Of a stretch of DNA of 64,000 bases, positions 23,405 to 36,479 are shown one piece after another. The DNA is from Helicoverpa zea (lineage: Eukaryota > Arthropoda > Insecta > Lepidoptera > Noctuidae): positions 5,332,001-5,396,000 of the forward strand of contig NC_061470.1 in assembly GCF_022581195.2 (NCBI RefSeq), written 5' to 3'. Position 1 is the stretch's first letter. Every line of letters starts with the position of its first letter. Position numbers and translations under genes: made by a program. The notes under the pieces were generated by a model. That model searched no databases, was not told the origin of the DNA, and worked only from the letters and a program-made list of their open reading frames with translations.

Positions 23405-26400
23405 TGTTCGTGCTCAGAATATGATGAGTAATCTCAAATTTGAGGGATTGACTGTACATCGCATTTGCGTGGCTGCGCATATCTAATGAAGTAGGGATTA
23501 GAGTTTGTTTATTTTTAAAAGATGCTTTAAGGATAATACGATGTTTTGGGAATTTATAGCGTTTAAGAAAGATAGGCACCCTGTTAAGACGAAATATGCT
23601 TTGATGTTCCTTAAATGTGAAAAAAATCTGCTTCTCAGATTTAAAAATCTTTTATTTTGAACTGAAACTTATCTTGACAAAAATCATCAACATCATCTTC
23701 CTGTCTTTTTGGGGTCAGTGCAGCATGTTTTCTCTTTCCATACTTACTCTTATATCTGCCATCATCTCACAAGTCACTCTTTCTAGCTATATCGACCCAA
23801 TTTTTACGAAAAACACAACGCACTTGAGTCAAATTAGATTTTTGAACTTCTAAAGATTCGAAAACCTAGACATAGAAAACAAATACATGGAACATATTTG
23901 GCGCCATTTATTAGGGTCTCAAGGGACCGTTTGAAATGAGGCTGAGAAACCAAAGAGTAATAGACCCTAGTCACTAACACTTGGAACCATGACTAATGAC
24001 TGGCCGTGGTTACTTTATTACTTGCGATTAGTCACTTCGTTTGTAATGTAATGTAGTATTAAGAACAATAGGTTTAATTTACATTTTTATTTTGTAGATT
24101 TTTCTCAAGCTAATCATTAATCTCTACTCAATTATCATTGGTTCCAATGGATCAACAAAAACAAATGGCCTTTCGTGACCCTTTATCAGATCAGCACAAC
24201 ATGGCTTAATAATTCTTCTCTTCCGTCTGACGTCTTCTTAGGTATATTAGCTTCCTTTCTGGCAACATCTTTTTGATAAGTACAATTATATTTGTTTAGC
24301 TTTCCTTTACATATTTACCTGGTTAACATTTTTGAACACATGCTTAAGACGAATTGAAAACATGCCCAATTTGTTTCTATTATATCCCAATACAGCAGTA
24401 GACCCGGCTCAAGTGTACAATCAGTCATCAATTCCTATACCATCAGCCTTTTTATTGTTCCACTATAGGGGTCCGGTCTCGTGCCTTAAGTAGTATGAAT
24501 GAGAATTACATGTGTAACGCTACAATATGGTCCTGGAACCATAAAAAGGCATAAATACCATACATAAGTACTCTTCTGCCTATTCCCACAATAAATGTTA
24601 TGTCAGGTATTGTATTAAAAACTGTAGATTCAGCTATTGTTTAAGCATTTCCAGTGACAACATGAAAAATACCTTTCTGCTTTGTTGAACCCCTATTCAC
24701 CTATTATTTCATTGTTAGTTCACTTGAAATGAGAAATTACTCCTATTTTGTTAACTGGACATGAAATATAGTCCCCTTTATCTTCTTTTTATGTTTGTTG
24801 TATGTTTTAAGCACTTAATTGATTTATTATGTTAATGGAGTAAGTTTGCTTTTTAATTTAATTAGGAGTTTTTTTGGTTGGTGAACGAAAAATATACAAC
24901 ATGGCGGTTTTTAATGGTAGTTGTCTGTTTGTAGATTTTTTTATTATCATAATTATACATACAATATTTCTATATTTGAACATGAATCTGCTTATTTTAA
25001 TAGTGAGGATTGGCAGAAAGTGGGTTCTTATAACTTTTATTAAAACAACGGCTATTAGATCTCTATTGCCCTAACCTCTCCGTTATTTTGTATTACTGTT
25101 GAATAGTTTTTACCACGGTATAATCTACAAAAAAAACGCCTTTACTCCTAATGCGAATAAAGTTCAAGGTCCAAAAAAAGAAAAATAATCCTTCTCCAAC
25201 CTTCCTATTAAGACCGGTCTAGCCCAATTCTCAGACACGCAACAAAGAATCAACCATGAATCACTAGGTATAATAAAACTGGATAGAAAAAGAAAAATAA
25301 AACATGAACAGGGGTCAGTGGAATAGTTGTGCCTTGAGCTCATCCGACTGGTTTGAGCAAGTATTCGGAGGTCCATTTATCACAATACGTCAGGAGTCTA
25401 AGATTAATTGAGTACAACGCAAAGTTCTTGTTTACTTGCCTCCATACAAATAGTGGATGAGGATGTTATAGATATAATAAGTATGTTGTGATATATCTTG
25501 TTTCCGTCTGAAAGTTTGGTTGGAAAAAATATAGGCTCATATCTCACTTGTGTGGTTAAATGATGAAGCGATACAAATACATAGATAAATATCTAGTCAG
25601 GGATTTCTGAAACATATTATTGTGGGTAGGTAAATAAGTCAAGATGATATGTAGCTATATATGCCCTCTTTCACTCCCATAATCTTTAAACCCACGAGGT
25701 GTGAAACACTTCACAAAACCTTTAAAGTACACTATCATATCTACATAATACTCATGAAATAAAGCCCACATAAAGCTTATCTAGTGCCTACATTGTCATT
25801 TCTTGTGGATGTCACATCCCCAATTCCATCAAAATAATGCGGGGGACACTTTAATGGATATCTCCCCCGACCCCCGGCAACCATCGCTGCCCATCCTAGC
25901 TTGGGGGCAGCATAAATAAATCCACCTAAATCAACACTCCTTGGATTTACCGAAATATGGAGTATGTGGCGAAAAAATGGCCTGAAGTGCCCAGTTTCTG
26001 TTGACCGAATAGAAAGGACAATGCCGGAAAAAATAAATGTTGTTTGTTGTGTAGGTACTTGTGTAGCTGTGTAGTATACAAAAGCTTATGTAATTCAATG
26101 ATAAAGAAAGTGATCCAATGAATGTTTGTACATTACAAGGGCCTTTAATTCCTTTCTAAGAGGTCTTCATTAAGTAATTTTGAAAGAGTCCATGAAGTTT
26201 TTCAACTGTGGGTAAATTTCACATAAGAGCAAAGGACCATGTGTGACTATGAATTGAATTGGATAGTTTTTTAAGAAGCAGAACCACAACATACCTGAGA
26301 ATACCTAGGAATAGTATAATGTTTCGTTACTTACAAGAGGTATTGTATTCATAAATACATAAACCCACTCATATCTGAACACCTGCTACGAACCTTAGAT

Positions 26401-26720
26401 ATCTAGTTATTTTGTCCCTTGTTCATTCATACATTCGTCCATATTGTATTCAATCCCAGTACCCTTTATATCGTTGCTTACGCATTTACGTAAAGGTCTA
26501 ATGGTACCTAACTATTATGTATTGTATAATAATGTCTTGTATTCGTATCTTTATCTCCGTGTTTGAATAACATATTCAATGTATATTCTACGTTCCATTA
26601 CATAATGTCCTATTTATTTGTATCAGATACTAAATTACCACAAGGGTTTCTTTTTGGGAAAACTTTATCCTTATTCGATTCAAATCTTTTTCTTCGAAGA
26701 GTATTATTTTAAGTAATTTT
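23405..26720. other. Intronic DNA, no gene seen
   Basis: Apart from a catcatcttcctgtc repeat block near 23690-23740, I see no repeat with definable ends and no coding exon. Confidence 0.4.
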
Positions 26721-26721
26721 C

Positions 26722-27362
26722 TTTACACGTGTGGATCCCGGACGTCATTTGAACATCTTTGGCAGTCGTTACGGGTTTATTAGTCAGAACTCAGAAATTC
26801 TAAGGGTGCGTCCACATCTGGCGAATGTGCCGCGAATGTGCAGCTCGCGAGCCGTTTGCGACCTGCCCGCGAGCTGCGCGCGTGCATTTTTGTTCGTGCG
26901 CCGCTTCTGCGCCGCCCGCGCGCAGTTCGCGCGCGACCTAAGCGCCGTACGCGATCAGCGCGCAGGCGGCGCGCGACGTCTGACATCTTCGATAGTACTG
27001 AGCCAGTATACGGAACTGTAAGGGCGAGAACTGAGTGCGCGCAGATCGCGCGCCGCTCGGCCGCTCTATACGAGCCTTGCATGAGTTGCGCTAAAGAGGC
27101 ACACCAAACTATCGCAGTGACTGCACGCGCGCAGCTCGCAGACAGCTCGCAATCGGCTCGCGTGCTGCGCATTCGCGGCACATTCGCCAGATGTGGACGC
27201 ACCCTAACAACCAGTCTTATCAAGAGGTTTCGGGTTGTCCAGGCAGCTGGTTCGAGGGGTCAGATAGGCAGTTGTTTCTTGTAAAACACTGGTACTCAGC
27301 TGCATCTGTTTAGACAGAAAGCCGACCCCAACATAGTTGTGAAAATTCTAGGCAGATGATGA
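26722..27362 (+). mobile_element. SINE copy split by a MITE
   Basis: The left part (26722-26803) carries gtcatttgaacatctttgg and ggcagtcgttacggg. The right part (27205-27362) carries caaccagtcttatcaag, ggtcagataggcag and gccgaccccaacatag. Together they follow the SINE order, and a 401-bp MITE lies between them. Confidence 0.8.
26801..27207. mobile_element. GC-rich Harbinger-like MITE with TAA target duplication
   Basis: The element (26804-27204) starts gggtgcgtccacatctggcg and ends with its inverse. The arms match over about 80 bp with a handful of mismatches. The 3-bp direct repeat TAA lies at 26801-26803 and 27205-27207. A TWA duplication with G-rich termini fits PIF/Harbinger elements. 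The interior is full of gcgcgc-type words and very different in composition from its surroundings. Removing the element and one TAA restores a continuous SINE sequence, which confirms the insertion. The open frames of 96-148 codons on both strands are by-products of the composition and palindrome. Confidence 0.85.
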
Positions 27363-27364
27363 TC

Positions 27365-30300
27365 TTTATACGCTCTAGATATCATAGCCATACCTTATAA
27401 TCTACGGATATTACATGTAAAGGGTTGTAAACCAAGCTTTTGATGTGCAGCATCAATCTCGATCACATTGACACCGGATTGACCGTGTAATTGCAATCTG
27501 TCAGACTCACGTCAGTCAGTGCTCTGCTCTCCCTTTGAGATGTCGTCAGATTACATCTTATAGAGGAATTTTATTTACATTTGAATCTTGAGAATTTTTA
27601 ATTTATTCTAAGATATTGAAATGTCGCAAAATGTCAATATTAAAGTGCTCAGAATTTTGGTACGCTGCCTTATGTTTAAAAATATGGGAATAGTCGGTCA
27701 AAACGAAATGACACAATCCTTTGTTCTACCCTTTTTATGTTCAGTGGATTGGAAGTTGCGTTCTGAATTCTTTCAATCAAATTGACCGTATTAACATACA
27801 TATCAATTTTTTTGTATCCATTCTGTCAATCTTCATCAGCCAAAAGATTGAAAACACGATTGAGGTTTTTTTTCAGTTAAAAAAGTTAGTAGTATACGTG
27901 GTAGTATACGAACATGTGATTCTCAACAATTTTGTAGTGGTGATTTTAAATCCTCACAGTTGCCATAGTAACGCTAGGCCTGTTTATCCGGATAAGACTA
28001 AATAATAACCGTTGCCAGAATCCCTTCGTGCAACAGTGAGCACGACGTGTTATAAAAATGGTCACCCATCTTGTAACACATTTACAAGGAAGGCCTGCAA
28101 AGTCCGGCTTTACCTAATCCAGATTTGAGTTCCAAACGTCAACCCATTATTTGAATATTTATTTTAATAGTCTCTCTTTATTTTACCAAAGGTCATTCTA
28201 AAAATCTAGATTCCTCATACCTTTGGGCACACGAAAATGCCCTTTTCTTAGTACTTTCGTTTGTCAACACTTTGGCCCAAACTGTATAATTTTTGAACTG
28301 ACACAAACCACCCTTTCTTTATCATTTCTCGATAAAAAGGGTTGCATATCGCCCTTGAAATCACCTATATCTCTCATGTTGTTGTTATTTTTCTTTGTAA
28401 ACAGTGAAGTGGTGTAGGATCAACTTAAGCCGGTATAAGCCTGTCTGCGGTACGATCCTTGTTTCAACCGGATCGGAAAGTATTGTCATTTTTCGACGAC
28501 GTTCAGATATTTTCGTTGATCGACTGTATTGCGATGTTGAAATGATATTTTTGGAAGAGTAGAATTGATTTGACAGCATTATTTTATGGATTTTGTTCAT
28601 ACATCATACGTAGATTGGTATATAAAAATACTAATGTGACTTACCCATGTACTTGCATTGGTGCGAAGGAAAAACGTTTTTACAGAGTTTGCTTTCTGCG
28701 GCTTTAAACTGGTGTCTGCCAACAAGGCATGAATTGATTCTCTTGTTTAATATTGGGCACTAGTGTAATTGGGCTGTCTTTAATGCATCAGTAAAATCCC
28801 CAGCGGAGTTTTCTTCAAGAAGGGTTGTTTACACTGTGTTAATATTTAAGTAGCACAGACAAATCAATATTTACAAAAGAAAAATAAAATAACAAAGGAA
28901 CACATTTTTCAATTCCCACACACGAAAGTGCCACCCTACCTTACCCACAATACAAGGCTGCCACGCGACTCCACCCAATTTTATTTACGTGAGCGAATGA
29001 CCTATAAACAGGGTCGTCTTCAGATCCCTTATTCATCAGGACATGTGTCAGCATAAACCACTCTGCATATGAATCCGCCTACACAATCCTACTTTTGTGA
29101 GGTGTCAATGACCTTATTTCTGTGATCTTCTTTTTTTATCGCGTGGGCTAGGTTTAAAAACCTAAGAAGGCTTATGTCAGTCAGATGTTTTCTTAGACCG
29201 TGGGAGGACGTGGCTTATCGTGCCTTTCTAGACAAGGGCATTGTGGTATCTCCAGCTATCACACGTTAGGTTGTCTTGCGGATTGCGGATCTATGTAAAA
29301 GCGACTAAAAAAACCATTTATATTGTATAAAATAAAGTAATTTTTGCTTCCTGCAGACTAGGTTTAACTTACTGCTGACTGAAAACTGACAGTGAAAACG
29401 ATAATTCTTGTACCTATCTAGGTATATGAGATTCAAAGGCGTCACCATACTAAGATCTACAGCGCTTAATGCTGAATTCTCTGTGTGCTGCCTAATCTGT
29501 GCAGCTATCTCTGTTTGCCAGGTAATCTATGCTTCTATACTGAATGAGCCAGCGAACGCCCGTCACTTTGTAAGTGAATGGCGAAAATAGGTCAGTGTTG
29601 TCCCAGGCTTGGCTTTCCTACCTTTATTAAGTAGCTTGACTAAGGAAACGGGGATTTATGTTACGTTCTATGAAATTGATAATATTTTTCCTTCTTTCTA
29701 GTTTTATTTTTTATTAAACAGATGGCAGCTTGTAGCCTATTCAATACCATCTAGCAAACTGTGTTAGCTTACTAGCTACTTAGATCTTTTTTTCTAGATT
29801 AAGAATTGTTTTGCTCGTATTTCTATTACCCACAAAAACTAGAGAAACGTTACCTGTACAGAACTTCTCATACAGTCCCATTAATAATTCCCATATGACC
29901 GTCCGAAACGTCCGTCTGACTAGCACTTTAATCTTATAAATACAAACTGCAAACTTTGCTAGCCAGCCATGCATACAGGACCGGAAAGGTACTTCGGAAG
30001 TCCGGTTGAAAACATTTTCTTGAATTATTAATTCTGCGCGTAAGCCGCCCTTAATTCCCGCTAATTCTTCTTTAATTTCCGAAGGGAATGCGAATTATGC
30101 TGAGCCGTCATTTTGAACATTTGTCTTAGGGTTTTAAGGTAATAAATGATCAACCAGGCTAGCACTTAAGTAGGTATACTTTATAAGAGAAAATGTAGGT
30201 TTAATTGAAAATAATGTTGACGTCTATACTGGCCGCGTGTATATAGTCTCAATCTATTGATGAAAAACTCGTGAACAGTGCAGTAGTTTCGAAGTTTATC

Positions 30301-30995
30301 ACGAACTGACACATAACTTCTTTGTTTTGTAATATGTAGTGAAAGAGAGTTGGTATTGTAGTGTAGGTAGAAACTCTTTTGTCGTAAGGTTTAATTCATT
30401 ATATTTTAATTCCTGGCCGGACAATTATTTAAAGATATTAGAATAGAATAGTTTTTATATGAAGTTGTCACTTCACCCCCAAACAGTCAATAAACGCAAA
30501 GTTGAAGTTATTTGCAATCTTTTAATTAAATATCCTGAGATCCCCGGTCCCTAGCGCGCCACGCACTACAGTATCTACTGGTATTATGTAGGATCATAAA
30601 TTATGTGACTAGCAAGAATATTTCCAAAAAAAACTAGAAATGAGAAAATTTGCCAAAAAACTTTGTTGTAGTTTTAATCTATAACGTTACACGAGATGTA
30701 CGTGCGATGTCTGTTCATCAGTGTTATTCCCATATGCTCCAAAAATCCACTATGACATGTAGTACTAAGGCTCTTGGGAAATAACGTATGGAAAGGTTTT
30801 TTCTGCACCAACTGCAACTGATCTCCATATGCATTGTGTCATGTGCTACCGCTTATTTTGAAATACCAGTTTTTTTGGTTATATTGTGATACTTATTGTA
30901 ATATAATACATAAGTTCATTAGAACTATTGAAGATTATATTATACTTATTTAAATATACATATCAATATATATTCTATCGATAATTATATCTATT
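27365..30995. other. Intronic DNA, no gene seen
   Basis: Short open frames only, none with a recognisable domain or splice context. A worn ctgcagactagg block near 29353 may be a MITE scrap. Confidence 0.4.
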
Positions 30996-30999
30996 AGAT

Positions 31000-31182
31000 A
31001 ATTAAGAGCAAAGTTGTTTTGTTTGCTTTTCCGTTTACACTCTAAACTCTAAAGGCTCCGAAACTACTGACCGATTTGATCATTTATTTTAATGTTGAGA
31101 AGCTAGCTTCGACTATCCCCGAGTAACATAGGCTATATTTTGTCCTAATACAGGAAGGAGCTTTCCCGGAAAACAGCTAGTA
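31000..31182 (+). repeat. Helitron-like repeat, 3' portion
   Basis: Contains gaaactactgaccgatttg and gagtaacataggctatattt, and ends gaaaacagctagt. The CTAG end and block order match the 39333-39615 element. The 5' end is worn. Confidence 0.5.
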
Positions 31183-31184
31183 CT

Positions 31185-32510
31185 TATACTATAGGTGTCG
31201 GTGTAATGTTGTTGATTACAAAATCATTGTACGATAATTAAGATCCCTTGAAGCATATTTCTTCATCACCACATATCAAGTGATCCCACCTTATTTAACG
31301 AGCTTCTGCACTAATAATTCAGTCCAACATTGTTGGTCTAATACATCAACAAGACCAGTGTTGAACACAACACTGTCGGCACACGCAAGTCACTAGTTTG
31401 TTAATTAAATGTCCGAGAGATATGGTCCAGCGTTGAGAATATATCTTAGATCAAGTAACCAACTGGAGCCGCTATGAGCACAAATGTCTTTGCGAAAAAT
31501 ACTGCGAGATTAAACTCGTGGGGCGAGGTAACAAATAGTGATAGCTCACTCATTGAATGCATTTTTACTAACACACACATTCACACGAAAATATTAGAAA
31601 ACAAAAACATAAACTAGACGCACACATGTGCAGATAGGTAAAGCACAATAAGCTCCCCCGATATGTAAAATATCCCAATAAATATTTGACCTTATACTTT
31701 GCAGATAAGTTGCAAATCTTTTAAAGTTTGACAGATTCGAGTAGCATGATATGATGGCGTGTACACATATAGGTACGAGTACGACCAGCGGTCTCATAAC
31801 TTTAGTAGATTGTAAGCCAAGGATCCTTCTGTCAGTTCAATGCTCTAAGACATTATGTGGCTGTTAGTCTTGGATTAGTCGGGCATAATACAAGTAGACC
31901 ACAATAGTTTGCAGTAGCCGGTTGATAGGTTGTAATCATCTATCATGATATTGCTAACAGACATCTGGATGTGTATTGTTTGGATTGTAATTACCAAATC
32001 ATTCATTGTATTGACGATAAAGTACCTAATAATCATTCTAGATGCTTAAATAGGAATGCATAAATACTTACCTACATAAGTTGTAAAAAAAGTATCTAGT
32101 AAGGTCCCTAAAGAAAAAAAACATGTTTCTTGCCATGCAATTTAATAAGAAAATTGCTATCCTATCAGAAAAATGGCTCCACATGCTTTAGCAATTTACA
32201 TCCCACATGCGCCTGACAGAAAATTATAGGCAAAAAGCGCAAGCTTAAATCCCCGCCTTCCTTACAAATTGTTCAGGCGCTTATAAAAAATAGTGGCTAT
32301 ATAGTCGTTAGTATGTAGATGCTCGCATTTCTCATTTATTTTCTCCACTACACGATTATAAATATACCACAAGCGCAGCTAGCTTAAGTTTTAAATATAA
32401 AACAATTTGCAGAATTTTTTCCCCTCTATTCTCTTCCCTTCCCTCCCCTTAATTTGTTGTTACAAAGCCCTTCCCTATTTTACGTTGTGAAAGTCTTGTA
32501 TGCGGCGCCT
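31185..32510. other. Intronic DNA, no gene seen
   Basis: Nothing beyond short unsupported open frames. Confidence 0.4.
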
Positions 32511-32513
32511 TAG

Positions 32514-32737
32514 AATATCCGCACAGTGGAGACTCAACAGTCGGCCGACAGTTGACACGTTGATTGACAAAAAAATAATTGTAAAGAGTACCTATCTTGA
32601 TTCCAATCAACGTTTTAGATATCTGCTACATATCTAATCTTTATAATGTACGTCCTACCATTTATCTTCATATTGATTTATGAGCCCAAACAAACTATCA
32701 GCCGACTAAAAGTCTCCAGTGTGCGGTTACTCATACA
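32514..32737. mobile_element. MITE of the 'cggccgac' family, copy 5
   Basis: Ends ccgcacagtggagactcaac and gtctccagtgtgcggttact are inverted copies. The inner blocks gtcggccgacagttgac and ctatcagccgactaaaag are well kept, and the unit is about 220 bp. This is the best copy for defining the termini. Confidence 0.7.
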
Positions 32738-32739
32738 AC

Positions 32740-35100
32740 ATTTTATTGACGAAAGAATTTTCTTTAGGAACAAAGTAAATATTTAAAATGTAGGTACATT
32801 ATACAGAATTTATATGAGCTAAATAATGCCACAAAGAGTTGTGTTGTGGAATTATGTCTCTAAAGTATGTTCGCGTTCCGCTGTGTTAAGAAATACCATT
32901 ATTTTAAGAGAGTCATTTCATGCGAGTTATTGCTGTGACAATATATTTAGGCGTTGGAGATATTTTGCTAAGGTATCTCAAATCTTCGTGAATGAGAACA
33001 AATATTACTAGTAGGTATGTTTAGTAACTTGAAGATAAAGAGGATAATTTGTAAATGCGTAGTTTCTGTTATCAGAAATTGTTTATATTTTTTAGGTGTC
33101 CGTATTTATTCATACAGGTATTTCTACGTCTGTTCAAAGCGTGATTGCTGCACAATCAAAACTCATATGGGTATATTTTTGACTATTTTACACAGTTGCA
33201 TAAAGTACAAAAAAAATCAAATAAGCCAATACATTTTATTCTTCCTGCTTCAAAATAAAACGCCAAACATCACTACAAAGTAGATAAAAATGGACTACAA
33301 AATATTGGAGAGCCTTAGAAATCAAATAACGTGTCCAAAGAGCTTGCAAACTTTACAGACTGCAAGCCCGGTTCACTCGTATTTGCCTGAACATTAAAAG
33401 GAACTTCTTCTAAATATTGCATTCATTTGAGTTCTGAAGCTGCTCTATCGATGCTACTTGAAAAACTAGTTCAGGCGCTGTCTATTGGATTGAAAGGAGT
33501 TTTTAAATAGCGTGATATTTATTGGACTTGATTTTATTATATAGGGCTCTATGAAATTTGAATTTATTAACAAGAATTAGGTATCTATAATAATCTAAAC
33601 CATTTTTTAGTGTAGGTATTTTTTTATAGTTATGCGGACCATAATTACCATGGAAGGGGAAATATGTATTATTTTATCAATTAAAAAAATAATTTTATAA
33701 TGTTCGTGTATAATAGTATAATAATTTATCTAGATAAGCTAAAGCTAAGTAGGCAAGGTATATAAATTATTTTACGTTCTCAAAAAATCTTAGTTGCCAA
33801 TCTATTAATCATTTCGTATAATAATAATAACTCATTCTTTTGACCGTATAATTTCCAACCTCTTGAGTAAATGTGATATTGACCTGAATTGTTGTTAAGA
33901 ACTTCCTCGGAATATTTCTAAGAAATATTAGTGTTCTCACAAAAAATCGAGTGCAGTTTTCGCTTTGTAGTACAAAGTTACGTTACTTTCTAGATATAAT
34001 ACACATTAAAGTGAATACTAGAAACATTCACAATGTTGAAAAAGTAAGAAAGAGTACTAAAATATCTTCAAGAAGAATTTATTTATAAAAGGTGCAGTTT
34101 TCTTCTTTCGAAGTTAAATTAAACTTGCAGATGCAGAAATGTTACAAACACGGTTTAGCTCTTTTTAATTTAGAATTGTTATGCGACCATAATCTATTAC
34201 TACATTACCTAAAGAGGCTAAAAATGGTGTTAAAACATCTATAAACTGCCAATTTGTAGCATTTTGTGTATTGCCTAAACTTAAAAATTCGACAATTATT
34301 CTTACTGTTCAAAGGTCTATAATATTTCATACCCTCAGATTTCACACCGCAATCCGTTTCACTAGAATCCAAAGTGTTGTTTCCAATTGCCATAGCTGCT
34401 TATACTGCCTCTCGTCTCGTCAAGATGACACCCATATAACCATTTTTGCGAACATAACGTAACCGTTTCGACACTTAGCGTCGACACTGATCTATCTCGA
34501 AACATAATCTCGTCGACGTTCCGTGTTAGCGCCGTCGCTGCAACTAAAAATGGGGAAGATCTCGACACAATAAACAAGTAACATTTGGTTTCTAATTTAC
34601 GTCGCCGTGTCGTAGCATTGTTACCATATTTTAACCAGAGTTCGCACTAATCATTCAATCATTCATTCGTTCGATTAATTTCGTTGGCTCGTGCGTGAGT
34701 GACACGACGAAATAATACAAAATACAAGAAATCCCATAATGATGGTTTACTTACCTTGAGTTGATGAACTCAAGGCAAGTAAACAAAGTTTTAGTTTTCA
34801 TAAATTAATATGGTTTATAATGCTCAAATCTTATTGGGAAAAAAAGTTTACTGTGTAATTTCTTTGAATATGTTGATATTTCCAACGCGCCACCGTAATA
34901 TCATGTTTTAATAATTCTGGCGAAAGAAAAACTTTTGTTAAATAAAATAAAAATATAAAATGATGCACATCGAGTGCTCAAAAGCTTCCATTTAAATACA
35001 ATATCAAATATTTTAATCCTAATACAAATTATTTTAGCAAGATTTACTCATAGAATTGATAAATAATGAACTATGAAAAAACATTTTTGATGTTTGTTTT
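32740..35100. other. Intronic DNA, no gene seen
   Basis: The open frames at 32826-33283 (61 and 88 codons) and 34205-34577 show no domain features. No definable repeats were found. Confidence 0.4.
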
Positions 35101-35127
35101 GAAAAATAAGCTCGTCGCAACTAGTCA

Positions 35128-36012
35128 CAAAGTTACGATAATGTGTCGACACGTGTCGACATGTTACGGTAAATTGTTACAAAATTACTAGATTTTTAAG
35201 ATGGTTTCTCTTAATATTTGGTTACAGTGTTTTCCAAAGTTTTTATCAAGTCAAGATGCCTTTTTGCATTGTTCATCAGAATTAATATCGCTTGTGCCGA
35301 GTACTTGGGTTAAAGACGAAGACGTCTTGTTTTGGCCGAGAAAAAGAAAAAACTGCGATTTGGAGCTCGAAAGTTGAAACTTTGGCACTAGGGACGATAC
35401 CACTAAGCTCCTCGGTACGAAATTCCGTACTGTTTTCCTGTAAATGGCCTAGAAAAGAATAAGTTTTAAGTTCAATAAAATGGGTATCACCAACAATGCA
35501 ACATTATGAAAAAAATATTATTATAATAAAAAAAAAACTTGTGTGCGAGTACAATTAGGTACTTGAGATATTTTGGGACCTACTTATTTCTTTAACTCTT
35601 CTGTAAAAAGTTGAAGTCCATCGGAGTTTACGTAAGGTTTTTGGTTGTTTACTCATTTTAAATTTCATTAAATGGTTGATAACGGCAGAAAACATAGACA
35701 GTTTGAGAATAACTGGCTCTCGTCATGTTTTTATATATGCCAGTTAGTGTTAAAGTGTTCTGGAACATCGACTACACCATGTTACTACCCAGTTACAACA
35801 CAATTGTGTCAACATTGCACACTGGTTACAAACCAAACGCAAAGTTTCTAAAATCTGTGGTTACAACTTAAGCTGTAAAGTATCGAAACAGCGACCACAC
35901 AAAGTTACTGAATCTAGTTTCCGTCACATTTTTACTGAACCGTTACAACACATAAAAGCTAACACAGTCACGTTGTGTCGTACCTGTTACGAAACTGTTG
36001 CGACTTGTTACA
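35128..36012 (+). repeat. Stretch with clustered, roughly 40-bp spaced GTTAC motifs
   Basis: On the plus strand GTTAC occurs four times between 35128 and 35225, and eight times between 35781 and 36011. Five of the latter are spaced 36, 44, 38 and 44 bp apart (35824, 35860, 35904, 35942, 35986). An 18-bp perfect palindrome, tgtcgacacgtgtcgaca, lies at 35144-35161. Together these look like a decayed array or transposon subterminal repeats. No termini were found. Confidence 0.4.
35231..35377 (+). pseudogene. Possible coding relic or orphan exon
   Basis: A 48-codon frame follows a splice-acceptor-like ttggttacag and ends in TGA at 35375. It contains SLVPSTWVKDEDVLFWPRKR. A VPSxW followed by a WP pair is reminiscent of the short N-terminal segment found ahead of DUF4806 in some arthropod proteins, but this is only a pattern likeness. 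There is no neighbouring exon that I can join. Length alone does not distinguish it from chance. Confidence 0.25.
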
Positions 36013-36106
36013 TCTTTATCATATCTGCGACCAAAAATGGCTGTATGGGGCAGGCTCTCACCACCTTTAATTAGCATCAAAGGGTGAAATGATCTCATGT
36101 TGAGAG

Positions 36107-36477
36107 CAGGGCCGGATTTAACCATGCACCCTGTGGGAAATATAGCAGACCCCTGAGTAGTAGAAAAGAAGTCAGGAAAATAAGGATGCGACTCTCAAAC
36201 ATGCTTTACGGAAGGTAATAAGGTCAGATCTATAGTATAAAACTAAGCTACGAACATACACGTAACACACCCACGCCTATGATGACCCATACTCGGATAA
36301 AATAAAAACTACGTTACTCAAGGTTAAAGCATCCTGTCATTTTGAGTATACTTAGTACACTCAAGGACATTTATATAGATATACCTACCTCTATATTCCA
36401 CATACGTACATGAGGTGTCATGGCTTCACGGGACCCATAGCAATGGCTGCTCTGATTACATGTTTAATCCGGCCCTG
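36107..36477. mobile_element. hAT-like non-autonomous element
   Basis: Termini cagggccggatttaa (36107) and ttaatccggccctg (ending 36477) are inverted copies of about 14 bp. They have the CAGGG...CCCTG form common in hAT elements. The 371-bp interior is non-coding. An 8-bp target duplication is not evident (gttgagag and actcaaag differ), so the superfamily call is tentative. Confidence 0.55.
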
Positions 36478-36479
36478 AC

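Noticed and set aside
26731..27284. Open frames of 96-148 codons on both strands
   Set aside because: They lie in the GC-rich inverted-repeat MITE, mirror each other on opposite strands and show Arg/Ala-rich composition only. They are composition artefacts.
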